Below, piece by piece: positions 16,789 to 25,724 of a DNA stretch of 64,000 nt (position 1 is the stretch's first letter; each line of letters begins with the position of its first letter). A model generated the notes under the pieces. That model was not told the origin of the DNA, did no database searches, and saw nothing but the letters and a program-made list of their open reading frames with translations. The DNA comes from Paenibacillus sp. JDR-2 (GTDB lineage: Bacteria > Bacillota > Bacilli > Paenibacillales > Paenibacillaceae). Made by a program: the position numbers and the translations under genes. The stretch lies in NCBI RefSeq assembly GCF_000023585.1, contig NC_012914.1:3998001-4062000 (forward strand), written 5' to 3'.

Positions 16789-18261
16789 TTATCGGAGCGC
16801 CGTAATCTCCAGGAATCGTCCGTACCCATCATACCATGCTTCCCCTTGTTCGGGGCCGTAAATCGTAACCGGGAAAGAATCCCTGATAACGCGCCGGGCT
16901 TCCCATATGTCCGCGAACTCGCCTCTGGCAATCCATTGAACCGCCAGGTTTCCGATTGCGCTGCCTTCCGCGGGTCCTGCCCATACCGGCTTGCCGATCG
17001 CATTTGCCGTCCATTGGCATAGCAGCGTATTATGAATGCCCCCGCCTACCATGTGCAGACCGTTAAACTGCTGGCCGGACAACCGCTCCGTCAACTCAAG
17101 CACATAACGGTATTTGAAGGCGAGGCTTTCCAATATGCAGCGGACGAGCGTGCCAACATTCTCCGGAACCGGCTGATTCGTCCTCCGGCAATATTCCTTC
17201 ACTCTGGCGGGCATATCGCCCGGAGCCATAAACACGGGATCATCCGGGTCGATGAAGGCTGTGAACGCAGGGGCTTCTCCGGCAAGCTTCACAAGCTCAG
17301 GGAAGCTGTAATCATATCCGGAACGTTCCCACTCTCTTCTGCTCTCCTGCAGAATCCACAAGCCCATGATGTTCTTCAGCAGACGGTAAGTGCCGCCAAA
17401 GCCGCCCTCGTTCGTAAAATTAAGCTGTTCCGCTTCCGCCGTCATAATCGGCTCCTGGATCTCCGTTCCGAGCAGCGACCAAGTTCCGCAGCTTAAATAA
17501 GCAAAGGAGCGTTCAAGCGCCGGGACGGCTACAACTGCCGATGCCGTATCATGCTCCGCAACGGCATGTACGGCAATCGGTCCGAGTCCAAGCTCCTCTT
17601 GAACGGATGGCTGAAGATTCCCGGCCGGCGAGCCAGGCTGAAGCACATGACCGAACAAGGACTGCGGCAGGCCAAGATGCTGAAGCAGCTCCTCATCCCA
17701 TTGCTGCTTCAGCGGATTATACAGCTGAGTTGTCGTTGCGTTGGAAAACTCGTTGTACATTTCGCCAGTCAGGAAATAGCGAAGCAGATCCGGGATCATC
17801 AGGAAATGCTTCGCTGCATCAAGCTGCGGAGATTGATTAAGCTTGGCCGCGTATAGCTGGTAGATCGTATTAAACGGCAGGAACTGAATGCCCGTCCGCT
17901 TGAAGATTTCCGCTGGAGTTAATTCTTCTTGTAGTTTCTCCATCATTCCGGCGCTAGAGCGGTCGCGATAGTGAAGCGGATTGCCTAGCAGACTTCCGTC
18001 AGCGGCGATAAGTCCGTAGTCAACCGCCCAGGAATCAATGCCGATACTAAGCGGCTGTATCCCTTTATGCTTAGCCTTAAGCAAGCCTTGCTTGATCTCA
18101 TGATACAACCGCAGAATATCCCAGTGCAGACGGTTACCCGTCTGCACCGGATCGTTAGGAAAGCGGTGGAGCTCTTCGGTTACGATCTTGCCGTCCTTCA
18201 GACTGCCAAGAATCGCTCTTCCGCTGCTTGCTCCGAGGTCAAATGCTAATATATCCGACAA
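16789..18261 (-). CDS. rhaB: Rhamnulokinase
   Basis: RhaB phosphorylates L-rhamnulose to rhamnulose 1-phosphate. The 490-residue FGGY-family protein opens with the phosphate loop DILAFDLGASSGRAILG and contains GIDSWAVDYGLI, AEHDTASAV, LSCGTWSLLGTE and MVGGGIHNTLLCQ, all close to RhaB. The start is a TTG preceded by GGAGGG, eight bases away. It follows rhaA by 12 bases. The next gene on this strand is the sensor kinase. Confidence 0.95.
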   Translation of the reverse strand: MSDILAFDLGASSGRAILGSLKDGKIVTEELHRFPNDPVQTGNRLHWDILRLYHEIKQGLLKAKHKGIQPLSIGIDSWAVDYGLIAADGSLLGNPLHYRDRSSAGMMEKLQEELTPAEIFKRTGIQFLPFNTIYQLYAAKLNQSPQLDAAKHFLMIPDLLRYFLTGEMYNEFSNATTTQLYNPLKQQWDEELLQHLGLPQSLFGHVLQPGSPAGNLQPSVQEELGLGPIAVHAVAEHDTASAVVAVPALERSFAYLSCGTWSLLGTEIQEPIMTAEAEQLNFTNEGGFGGTYRLLKNIMGLWILQESRREWERSGYDYSFPELVKLAGEAPAFTAFIDPDDPVFMAPGDMPARVKEYCRRTNQPVPENVGTLVRCILESLAFKYRYVLELTERLSGQQFNGLHMVGGGIHNTLLCQWTANAIGKPVWAGPAEGSAIGNLAVQWIARGEFADIWEARRVIRDSFPVTIYGPEQGEAWYDGYGRFLEITALR

Positions 18262-18273
18262 CCGGTCGCCCTC

Positions 18274-19533
18274 CTAACCGCGTTTCAGCAATACGCTTTG
18301 TTCGTACTCTTTCACATCGCTAATCCATTGCTCGCGAACCGGAACCCCTTTTGTTGCGCAATAGTAATCCCAAATCGCGCCGAACGGATACGACTTGAAC
18401 TCTTCGGTTAGCGCAAGGCGGGTCGTATAATCGCCTTCCAGCTCGATTTTCTTCAGTGTTTCTACCGGCTCGAGCATCGCGCGGAGCAAAGCCTTGATTG
18501 TGTTGCGCGTGCCGACAACCCAAGCAGCTACGCGGTTAATGCTGGCATCGAAGAAATCAAGACCGATATGGGTTGTGCCCAGCAGATCATGGCGTACCAG
18601 TTCTCTGCCGATCTCCAGCAGCTCATCGTCCATAATGACGACATGGTCGCTATCCCATCTCATCGGGCGGCTTACATGAAGCAGAATACCGCTTGTGAAG
18701 AGGGCAAGAGATGACAATTTATTAGAAATGACTTCCGTCGGATGGAAATGACCCGCATCCAGACAGATTAGCTTGTTATTCTGCAAGCCGTAGCCCATAT
18801 AAAATTCGTGGGAGCCAACCACATACGCTTCCGAGCCAAGTCCAAACAGCTTGCTCTCCACCGCGTCCAGGTTGTAATTCGGATCAAGCGGCTCGGCAAA
18901 CACTTCATCGAGCGAAGCCTTCAGACGTTTGCGCGGAGTCATCCGGTCAACCGGATTATCCTTGAAGCCGTCCGGAACCCAGACGTTAGTCACGCAAGTC
19001 TGGCCCAGCTGCTCGCCAAAGTACGCGCCAATGCGGCGGGAAGCCTTACAGTGATCAATCCAGAATTGGCGGATCTCCGGATCCGGATGGCTGAGCGTAA
19101 AGCCGTCGCTCGATTTCTCATGCGAGAAGCAGGTTGGGTTGAAGTCGAGTCCAAGCCCCTGCTCCTTCGCCCAGGATACCCAGCCTTCGTAATGACGCGG
19201 CTCCAGCTGATCCAGCTCAACCTTCTCGTTGGTATCGGTATAGATCGCATGAAGGTTTACTTTATGCTTGCCCGGAATAAGGGAGAATGCTTTCTCCAGA
19301 TCGGAGCGAAGCTCCTCCGGCGTTCTTGCCGCGCCAGGATATTGGCCGGTAACCGAAATGCCGCCGGTCAATTCCTGGTCTGCGTTCAGAAAGCCTTTTA
19401 CGTCATCGCCTTGCCAGCAATGCATGGAGACTTTAACCGTCTCCAGCTTGCGCAGTACTTCATCGGTATCGATCCCATGCTGGGCATACAATGCTTTTGC
19501 CGCTTCATAAGCTTGCTTTACATTTTGATCCAT
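18274..19533 (-). CDS. rhaA: L-rhamnose isomerase
   Basis: RhaA converts L-rhamnose to L-rhamnulose with a divalent metal. The 419 residues match the family length. Recognisable segments are VSMHCWQGDDVKGF, LDFNPTCFSHEKSSDGFTLSHPD, CLDAGHFHPTEVISNKLSS (metal site) and RPMRWDSDHVV. GGAGGG stands about 11 bases before the ATG. It lies 20 bases after the bifunctional aldolase/dehydrogenase and 12 bases before rhaB, so the three form one operon. No rhamnose mutarotase gene (rhaM) is nearby. Confidence 0.96.
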   Translation of the reverse strand: MDQNVKQAYEAAKALYAQHGIDTDEVLRKLETVKVSMHCWQGDDVKGFLNADQELTGGISVTGQYPGAARTPEELRSDLEKAFSLIPGKHKVNLHAIYTDTNEKVELDQLEPRHYEGWVSWAKEQGLGLDFNPTCFSHEKSSDGFTLSHPDPEIRQFWIDHCKASRRIGAYFGEQLGQTCVTNVWVPDGFKDNPVDRMTPRKRLKASLDEVFAEPLDPNYNLDAVESKLFGLGSEAYVVGSHEFYMGYGLQNNKLICLDAGHFHPTEVISNKLSSLALFTSGILLHVSRPMRWDSDHVVIMDDELLEIGRELVRHDLLGTTHIGLDFFDASINRVAAWVVGTRNTIKALLRAMLEPVETLKKIELEGDYTTRLALTEEFKSYPFGAIWDYYCATKGVPVREQWISDVKEYEQSVLLKRG

Positions 19534-19553
19534 CTGAATGGGTGCCCTCCTTC

Positions 19554-21623
19554 TTAGCGTGTGAATGCAGCCGGTACACCGCCGTCAATCGTCAGCATAC
19601 AGCCGGTTGTTTTGTCCGATTTCGAAGATGCGAAGAAGGCGATGCCTTCCGCAATATCTCTCGGATAAATATTTACGAGCAGCGTAGTCCGTTTGCGGTA
19701 GTGCTCTTCCAATTGGTCAGGCTCGATGCCGTAAGCCGCGGCACGTTCGTTGCGCCACGCGCCATTCCAGATCGCGGAGCCCTGCAGAATCGCATCCGGC
19801 AGAATCGTATTGACGCGAATGCCGAATTCGCCTCCTTCCGCTGCGATGCAGCGCGCCAGATGAGCCTCCAGCGCTTTTGCCGAGCTGTAAGCCGTTACGC
19901 TCTTGCCTGCGAAGATCGAGTTCTTGGAGCCGATAAAGACCATGTTGCCGCCAATACCCTGCTGCTTCATCTGCTTGAACGCTTCCCGGGCAACAAGGAA
20001 ATAGCCGGTGCCAAGCACGTTAATATTCAGATTCCATTCTTTAAGGGATGTTTCGTCGAACGGGCTGGATGTTGCGAGGCCTGCGTTGTTGACGATAATA
20101 TCCACGCCGCCGTAGACGAGAGCTACTTCCGCATAAGCAGCTTGCACCGCTTGCTCGTCCGTAACGTCCATTTTAACGGCATAAGCGCGGTTCTCGCCGT
20201 ATTTATCGTTGATTTCTTGCGCAACCTTCTGCGCGCCTTCAAGATTCAAGTCGGCCAGTACGACATGCGCGCCTTCGGATACGAGGCGGCGGGCTGTCTC
20301 GCTGCCGATACCGCCGGCACCGCCGGTAATGAAGGCAACCTTGCGGGAGAATTCGGCTTCAGCCGGAGCCAGCGACAACTTGTAAAGCTCAAGCGGCCAG
20401 TACTCTACGTTGTACGACTCGTTTGCGCTCAGCGATACGAAGCTGCCAAGCGCAGTAGCGCCGCGCATTACGGAAATCGCGCGATGGTATAAAGCGCCGC
20501 TCACTTGCGACAGTGCCCAGCTCTTGCCCGTGTTAATCATGCCGAGACCCGGAATAAGGATCACGCGCGGAGCCGCTTCAAACATCACGTCGCCTTCATT
20601 TTTGTTTTCCTCGAAGTAAGCTTTGTATTGCTCTTTATATGCGGCAACGCCTTCAATCAATTTCGACTTCAGGCCGTCAATATCCTCTGCGTCAGGTGTC
20701 CAGTCGATAAAGAGCGGAACAACCTTGGTATGAACGAGATGATCCGGGCAAGCAGCGCCTACCTGCGACAGCTGAGGAGCGTCCGCGCCGCCAACGAAAG
20801 CAAGCACATCGTCTTGATCGTCGAACGACAGGATCATTTTCTTCACGTCGGATACGGCACCGCGGATCGTAGGCATCACTTGCGATACGATCTGACGGCG
20901 AACCTCAGCCGGAAGGGCTTCATGCTTCACGCCGCCGAACAAGTTAGCTTCATTAACGCGAGCTTCGATGAAAGCTTCTGCTTCATTAATAATCTTGATC
21001 GTCTGCGCATAGCTTTCTTCGGACGTTTCTCCCCAAGTTACAAGGCCATGCTTCTCCATCAGAACCAGCTCGGCGTTTGGATTAGCCAGTACGCCTTCCG
21101 CGATCATTTTCGAGAGAGTAAAGCCGGGACGCACGTAAGGCACCCATACGAAGCGGTTGCCGAAAATCTCTTCCGCCAGATGGCGGCCGTTATCCGCGCA
21201 GCACAGGCTGATAATCGCATCCGGATGCGTATGGTCTACATGCTTGAATGGCAGGAAGGCATGCAGCAGCGTCTCGATCGAAGCCCGCGGATGCTTCGCG
21301 TCTATCATGCAGTTGCCAAGGTAAGCAACCATTTCTTCGTCTGTCATGGCATCGCGTTCGAACAAAGGACGGATATCTTCCATGCGAAGACCAGTGAAGT
21401 TCGCTGCCTTCATGGAACCAAGGTCCGAACCGCTGCCTTTCACATACATCACTTCAATATCGCGGCCGCGGAAATCTTTAACCGTAGTTTTTGTGGAAGT
21501 ATTGCCGCCAAAGATGTTGCACACGCGGCGGTCTGCTCCGATCAGGTTAGAGCGATAAACCAATTGATCGAGTCCGTTTGTGAATTCAGATGCTTGAGAT
21601 GATTGCCATAAGCTTTGTACCAT
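19554..21623 (-). CDS. rhaEW: Bifunctional rhamnulose-1-phosphate aldolase / lactaldehyde dehydrogenase fusion
   Basis: The N-terminal half (about 1-390) is a class II aldolase with the metal-binding segment KHVDHTHPDAI and a later catalytic region MEKHGLVTWG. The C-terminal half is a short-chain dehydrogenase with GGAGGIGSETARRL, NNAG and the catalytic YSSAKAL. The fusion cleaves rhamnulose 1-phosphate to DHAP and L-lactaldehyde and oxidises or reduces the aldehyde. I chose the ATG at 21623, with GGAGG eight bases before it. It leads the rhamnose operon. Length is 689 residues, as in the B. subtilis YuxG/RhaEW type. Confidence 0.92.
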   Translation of the reverse strand: MVQSLWQSSQASEFTNGLDQLVYRSNLIGADRRVCNIFGGNTSTKTTVKDFRGRDIEVMYVKGSGSDLGSMKAANFTGLRMEDIRPLFERDAMTDEEMVAYLGNCMIDAKHPRASIETLLHAFLPFKHVDHTHPDAIISLCCADNGRHLAEEIFGNRFVWVPYVRPGFTLSKMIAEGVLANPNAELVLMEKHGLVTWGETSEESYAQTIKIINEAEAFIEARVNEANLFGGVKHEALPAEVRRQIVSQVMPTIRGAVSDVKKMILSFDDQDDVLAFVGGADAPQLSQVGAACPDHLVHTKVVPLFIDWTPDAEDIDGLKSKLIEGVAAYKEQYKAYFEENKNEGDVMFEAAPRVILIPGLGMINTGKSWALSQVSGALYHRAISVMRGATALGSFVSLSANESYNVEYWPLELYKLSLAPAEAEFSRKVAFITGGAGGIGSETARRLVSEGAHVVLADLNLEGAQKVAQEINDKYGENRAYAVKMDVTDEQAVQAAYAEVALVYGGVDIIVNNAGLATSSPFDETSLKEWNLNINVLGTGYFLVAREAFKQMKQQGIGGNMVFIGSKNSIFAGKSVTAYSSAKALEAHLARCIAAEGGEFGIRVNTILPDAILQGSAIWNGAWRNERAAAYGIEPDQLEEHYRKRTTLLVNIYPRDIAEGIAFFASSKSDKTTGCMLTIDGGVPAAFTR

Positions 21624-21675
21624 TTTGTTTACCTCCGAATACGTTGTTTTATCTTTATGTTTTGATAGTATCATG

Positions 21676-21735
21676 TTTGTTTATATTTGAAAACAAAAAT
21701 ATTTCGGGCATAAACAAATATATTCAAAAACAAAA
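21676..21735 (-). promoter_or_regulatory. AT-rich repeat region upstream of rhaEW, probable operator/promoter
   Basis: The plus strand carries CAAAAATA, CAAATATA and CAAAAACA at spacings of about 21 and 11 bp, together with TTTGTTT/AAAACAAA dyads. On the minus strand a weak promoter, TTTTCA-N17-TACTAT, can be drawn here. The repeated CAAAAATA-type motif resembles what I recall for the DeoR-type RhaR of B. subtilis, but no rhaR gene is in this locus. Confidence 0.45.
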
Positions 21736-21755
21736 GAGCGGGAAAGCTCCCGCTC
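21724..21755 (-). terminator. Terminator of the isomerase/oxidoreductase operon
   Basis: GAGCGGGA (21736-21743) and TCCCGCTC (21748-21755) form a perfect stem. Reading the minus strand, TTTTGTTTTT follows. The T-rich tail is also part of the repeat region in front of rhaEW. Confidence 0.8.
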
Positions 21756-21773
21756 CCCGCTCCTGCTAATCTA

Positions 21774-22826
21774 CTACCTCTGAATAAAATCCGCGATCGT
21801 TACCTTTTGCCCCGTCCGCGCGCTTTCCAGCGCCGCATTAACCATGGCCATGCTGTATTGGTTATCCCGGCTGTCGGTTTCCGCCCTGCGGTTTTCCTCC
21901 AGGGAGAGGAACATCTCGTCCAGGCAGCCCGGATGCCCGGTTCTTTCCGAATGGGCATTATAGACCTTTGTATCTGCATCTGCCCGGACAAACGATTTAA
22001 TGAACTTCCCTTCCTGCGGTTCCGGCGCAACCAATTCCGCATAGGGGGCATCATGCCCGTTCCAGATCGCCGTACCCTTCTCGCCCGTGATTCTCCAGTC
22101 TGCTTCCCAAGACGTATTTGCGCCTTCCGCACACCAGGAACCACGGTAATTGAACACCGAGCCGTCGGACATTTCGAAGATGCAGACTGCCGCGGCTGCC
22201 CCTTCGTACCAAGACCCCGGCGGGTTAAATTCGTGGCAGTACACCGACACCGGATCTGCTCCCAGTATAAGACGCGCCTGGTCAAACGTATGGATCGCCA
22301 TATCGAGCAGCAGCGGACTTGCCATCGTTTCCCGGAATCCGCCGAAATGCGGCCCCAGGAAAAAGTCTGCGTTTACAAAGCCGGGTTTGCCGATCGTACC
22401 CGAGTCCAGCAGATGACGCAGCGCGCGAATACGGGGATCAAACCGCCGGTTCTGCATGACGGCATGCGATTTTCCCGTCTCCTCCGCAATCCGGATCAGG
22501 TCCTTGCACTCCTCCGCCGTTTCCGCAAGCGGCTTTTCCCCAAAGATGTTGCAGCCAAGCTGCATGGCCGTGCTTGCGATCCGGTGATGGCTCGCGGGGA
22601 TCGTCACGTCAAAGACAAGATTAGCGCCTGTCTGCTGGATAGCCTCGGCAAGATCGGTGAAGGTAGGGCAGCTGAGCCCCTTCTTCTCCTTCATTTTCTC
22701 GGCAAACTCCTGCTTGATATCGACTAAAGCGACAATCTCCGTATCCTTGCGCTCGATGGCCGTATCGATCCAGATGTTCGACATGCCCCCGCAGCCCGCT
22801 ACTACAACTTTATATGTTGCGCTCAT
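21774..22826 (-). CDS. Gfo/Idh/MocA-family oxidoreductase
   Basis: The 350-residue protein has an N-terminal NAD(P)-binding fold with VVVAGCGGMSNIW and the family signature GEKPLAETAEEC, whose lysine takes part in catalysis. The C-terminal substrate domain contains DMAIHTFDQARLI. These enzymes oxidise or reduce sugars and cyclitols; the exact substrate is not predictable. The ATG at 22826 has GGGG and AGGA upstream; an in-frame start at 22859 would overlap the preceding gene. It follows the isomerase gene by 13 bases and both end at the terminator, so they act together, probably under the divergent AraC regulator. Confidence 0.88.
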   Translation of the reverse strand: MSATYKVVVAGCGGMSNIWIDTAIERKDTEIVALVDIKQEFAEKMKEKKGLSCPTFTDLAEAIQQTGANLVFDVTIPASHHRIASTAMQLGCNIFGEKPLAETAEECKDLIRIAEETGKSHAVMQNRRFDPRIRALRHLLDSGTIGKPGFVNADFFLGPHFGGFRETMASPLLLDMAIHTFDQARLILGADPVSVYCHEFNPPGSWYEGAAAAVCIFEMSDGSVFNYRGSWCAEGANTSWEADWRITGEKGTAIWNGHDAPYAELVAPEPQEGKFIKSFVRADADTKVYNAHSERTGHPGCLDEMFLSLEENRRAETDSRDNQYSMAMVNAALESARTGQKVTIADFIQR

Positions 22827-22839
22827 TCCTATGCACCCC

Positions 22840-23727
22840 TTATTTCGGATTTGGCACAAACTGTCCGCCGCGGCATTGCTTCAAATAATTCAAGGCATGG
22901 ACTTGTCCCGTCATCTCCAGCTCATCGCGGTAGACCGGATCATGCCAGCCTTCGATATCGATCGTCCCTTGATAGCCGGCTTGTCTGAGAATGGTAATGA
23001 TATCCGTCCAATTCGTATCGCCGAACCCAGGCGTACGGTGCCACACGAATGGCTTTGGACCATGAATGCCGTATTCCTTCACGATATCCCATGCGATGGT
23101 TGCGTCCTTGCCATGAACGTGGAATACTTTATTCACCCATTTGCGGAGCTGCGGAATCGGATCGATCAGCGAGACCATCTGATGGCATGGCTCCCACTGC
23201 AGACCGATATTGTCGGATGGGATCGCGTTAAACATCATTTCCCAAGCCGTCGGGTTATGCGCAATGTTCCAATCGCCGGTCTCCCAAGTGCCGCCCATAT
23301 CGCAATTCTCGAACGCAATTCGGACTCCCTTATCTGCTGCTCTCTTACCCAGTTCTCCGAACACCTCCGCATACCGCGGTATGGAGCTCTCTATCGATTC
23401 GCCGGTCAAGCGTCCGGTAAAGCCGGATACGATGTCCGTCCCGAACAAATGCGCATGATCGATCAGTCTTTCCCAGCTTGCTAGGGTATCCGCATTATTT
23501 CCCGCTCCTGTCAACGGATTGCCAAAGATGCCAACGGTCGATATAATGAAACCGTATTCATCCGAAAGCTCGCGAACCCGCTTCGCCGTCTCAACCAGGT
23601 CCGTGTCGCCCGTTGTTTGCCAGAACGTCAAGCTATACGATTCGAAGCCGTGAGGAGCAATCTGAGGAATCACGCGTACCGCGTCGCCTCCGCCAACCAA
23701 TGTTCCGATCCGAAGTATATTCGTCAT
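22840..23727 (-). CDS. Sugar phosphate isomerase/epimerase (xylose isomerase-like TIM barrel)
   Basis: The 295-residue protein has features of the AP-endonuclease-2/IolE-like TIM-barrel family: IAFENCDMGG, NIGLQWEPCHQMV, HVHGKDA and GTIDIEGWHDPVY, supplying the Glu, His and Asp ligands of a divalent metal. The family isomerises or dehydrates keto sugars and inosose. The start is the ATG at 23727, ten bases after GGAG. It is paired with a Gfo/Idh/MocA enzyme, a common combination for oxidation and epimerisation of unusual sugars or glycosides. Confidence 0.87.
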   Translation of the reverse strand: MTNILRIGTLVGGGDAVRVIPQIAPHGFESYSLTFWQTTGDTDLVETAKRVRELSDEYGFIISTVGIFGNPLTGAGNNADTLASWERLIDHAHLFGTDIVSGFTGRLTGESIESSIPRYAEVFGELGKRAADKGVRIAFENCDMGGTWETGDWNIAHNPTAWEMMFNAIPSDNIGLQWEPCHQMVSLIDPIPQLRKWVNKVFHVHGKDATIAWDIVKEYGIHGPKPFVWHRTPGFGDTNWTDIITILRQAGYQGTIDIEGWHDPVYRDELEMTGQVHALNYLKQCRGGQFVPNPK

Positions 23728-23773
23728 ATCATTACCACTCCTATTTTGGTGGATTAATTTTGAATGCACCCTC

Positions 23774-23807
23774 AGTATAGCGCGGGATAATGGACGATTC
23801 TCGACCA
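23774..23807 (-). promoter_or_regulatory. Promoter with dyad over the -35 region, isomerase operon
   Basis: On the minus strand TATACT (23779-23774) is a good -10 box. A near-perfect dyad TGGACGA-TTC-TCGACCA (23791-23807) covers the -35 position, and no good -35 is present. This is the expected layout for an activator site, likely for the AraC protein encoded divergently. Confidence 0.45.
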
Positions 23808-23850
23808 TTCTTGTGTTTTACTAGTCCTATATTGTGGAGTTGAGTCTTTC

Positions 23851-24780
23851 ATGAGCTATCCGAAGGAACTGCGCGAGAATACTCGAATAGACGAGAAAAT
23901 GCACCCGGTTCAAATTTTTCAGAACCGCGCTCTTCAGAAGAAGCCGGGCGAGCTGATTCTCTATTTGCATTGGCATGAGCATTTCGAAATTATCGTTATG
24001 CAGCAAGGCAGTGCCGTCTTTCATATCGACAGCGAATCTTACGAGGCTCATCCGGGGGATGTTTTATTCGTGCCGGCCGGAGCGCTTCATGTCGGCTACA
24101 GCCTATGCGAAGGGGATCTTTCTTATCTGGCTATCGTCTATAACAGCTCCCTCTTCCAGAATTGGATGCAGGATTCTCTTCATACGAAATATGTGCTGCC
24201 ATATTTGGAGGGCCGCGTACAGCTGCCGGTCAAGCCAACCCGGCTTGATCCGTCCTGCGCGGATTATTATTACTTGCTGGAGCAGGCCAATTCGGAGTTT
24301 AAAGCGAAGCAGCCCGCTTATCAGCTGATGGTGAAATCGCAGCTTCACATGCTGCTTACTCTGCTGTCCCGCAAATTTCTGCCGCATCAGCTTCCGGAGC
24401 AGGCGACCAATCAATATGTACATAACCGCGAACAATTCAAAGCATTAATCGAGTACATTGAAGCCAACTTTGCGGACAAGCAGACGGTCGCCGATGCGGC
24501 AAGACGGATGAACCTGAACGTCCATCATTTCTGCAAAATGTTCAAAAAGCTGACCGGCCGGACCTTTATCGACTACGTCAATGTATGCCGGGTGAATGAA
24601 GCGGAGCGGCTGCTGCTCGCCGGCGATCTTTCCATTACCGAGATTGCGGGATGCGTCGGCTGCGACAACTCCAATTATTTTACGAAGATGTATAAGAAGT
24701 ATAAAGGCGTTGCCCCCTCCCAGCTCAGAAAACAGCTGACCGACACAAACAAAATCCCCTTAAGCGAGCCAATCGCCTAA
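23851..24780 (+). CDS. AraC-family regulator with N-terminal cupin
   Basis: The 309-residue protein has an N-terminal sugar-sensing cupin (HWHEHFEIIVMQQGSAVFHID, with HPGDVLFVPAG) and a C-terminal pair of helix-turn-helix units (about 198-300) with AARRMNLNVHHFCKMFKKLTG and CDNSNYFTKMYKKYKGVAPS. It is divergent from the isomerase/oxidoreductase operon, which it most likely activates in response to the pathway's sugar. A weak GGAG lies upstream of the ATG. Regulator class is certain; target is inferred from position. Confidence 0.9.
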   Translation: MSYPKELRENTRIDEKMHPVQIFQNRALQKKPGELILYLHWHEHFEIIVMQQGSAVFHIDSESYEAHPGDVLFVPAGALHVGYSLCEGDLSYLAIVYNSSLFQNWMQDSLHTKYVLPYLEGRVQLPVKPTRLDPSCADYYYLLEQANSEFKAKQPAYQLMVKSQLHMLLTLLSRKFLPHQLPEQATNQYVHNREQFKALIEYIEANFADKQTVADAARRMNLNVHHFCKMFKKLTGRTFIDYVNVCRVNEAERLLLAGDLSITEIAGCVGCDNSNYFTKMYKKYKGVAPSQLRKQLTDTNKIPLSEPIA

Positions 24781-24788
24781 GGGGATTT
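24752..24788. terminator. Bidirectional terminator
   Basis: AAATCCCCTTA (24752-24762) pairs with TAAGGGGATTT (24778-24788), with an inner GCGA/TCGC stem. It overlaps the AraC stop and separates this gene from the convergent IclR gene. Confidence 0.85.
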
Positions 24789-24814
24789 CTATTTGATTAT
24801 TCGCAGATTCTTAA

Positions 24815-25588
24815 TCATTCGCTTATCCGGTACAAATGCCGGTACCCTAACTCCTGCGAGATCAGATCCGCGTATTTCTTCACGTAATAGCTGTACTTCT
24901 CGATATTCTCCGCGGTAAAGCGCAAGGTCGGGCCTGCGCAATTCAGCGAACCGATCACCGTATTCTCGTAGGAGAAGATAGGCGCTCCGATCCCCGTTGT
25001 CCCTTCCGTCGCTTCGCCGGAGGTAATCGCATACCCGCGCTTGCGGATCTGCTCCAGATCATTGGCAATATAGTCCCTGGTCAAGGGCCGCAAGGACGGC
25101 AGTCCCTCCCAATCAATCTGGTTCAGAATGGATTCCCTCGCAGAGGAAGTCATGTACGCCAGAATAACGCGATTGGAGGCTCCGATGATAAGCGGCAGCC
25201 GAAGTCCGATCGGCTCGGATATTTTGAGCAGCTGTGGAGAATCAATATTGTCGATATATACGCCTTCGGTGTTCTCGCGGGTAGCCAGGTAGACCGTTTC
25301 TTTCGTCTGCTTCGACAGCTCCTCCATAAACGGCCTGGCAATGGAGCGGAACCGTAGGCTGTCCCACATCAGAAACCCGTATTTCATAATCGAAAGGCCA
25401 AGCTTATATTTCTTCGTCTTGCTGTTCTGGGAGACAAAGCCATGCTCCGACAAGGAAGCGAGAATGCGGTGTACGCTCTGTACCGGCATATCCAGTTCGC
25501 GGCTGATCTCCGTCACGCTGATTTCCTTCTCGCTCCCTTGCGGAACCAGATAATCCAGTATATGTATCGCTTTCGAGATCACGGACAT
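24815..25588 (-). CDS. IclR-family transcriptional regulator
   Basis: The 257-residue protein has the IclR plan: an N-terminal winged helix (ISVTEISRELDMPVQSVHRILASLSEHGFV) and a C-terminal effector domain with GYAITSGEATEGTTGIGAPIF and SLNCAGPT. GGAGG lies eight bases before the ATG at 25588; longer in-frame starts lack a ribosome site. IclR proteins often control aromatic or uronate degradation (KdgR, KdgR-like), which would fit kduI/kduD elsewhere in the window, but no adjacent target is evident. Confidence 0.88.
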   Translation of the reverse strand: MSVISKAIHILDYLVPQGSEKEISVTEISRELDMPVQSVHRILASLSEHGFVSQNSKTKKYKLGLSIMKYGFLMWDSLRFRSIARPFMEELSKQTKETVYLATRENTEGVYIDNIDSPQLLKISEPIGLRLPLIIGASNRVILAYMTSSARESILNQIDWEGLPSLRPLTRDYIANDLEQIRKRGYAITSGEATEGTTGIGAPIFSYENTVIGSLNCAGPTLRFTAENIEKYSYYVKKYADLISQELGYRHLYRISE

Positions 25589-25724
25589 GAGCTTCGCCTC
25601 CATGTCATATTTTCGAACATCCCTATTCCTTCTTATTGTAGAATGGACGTTTATCGTTTGGCAATCCATTCTTTCACGGGGAAAAAGCCGATGCTTCCTG
25701 ACACGCATCAGCTCTCCCGAGGCT

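Noticed and set aside
10056..20492. Long plus-strand frames across the rhamnose and transporter genes
   Set aside because: They are antisense shadows: the minus strand encodes clear full-length family members with ribosome sites, and the plus frames match no known motif.
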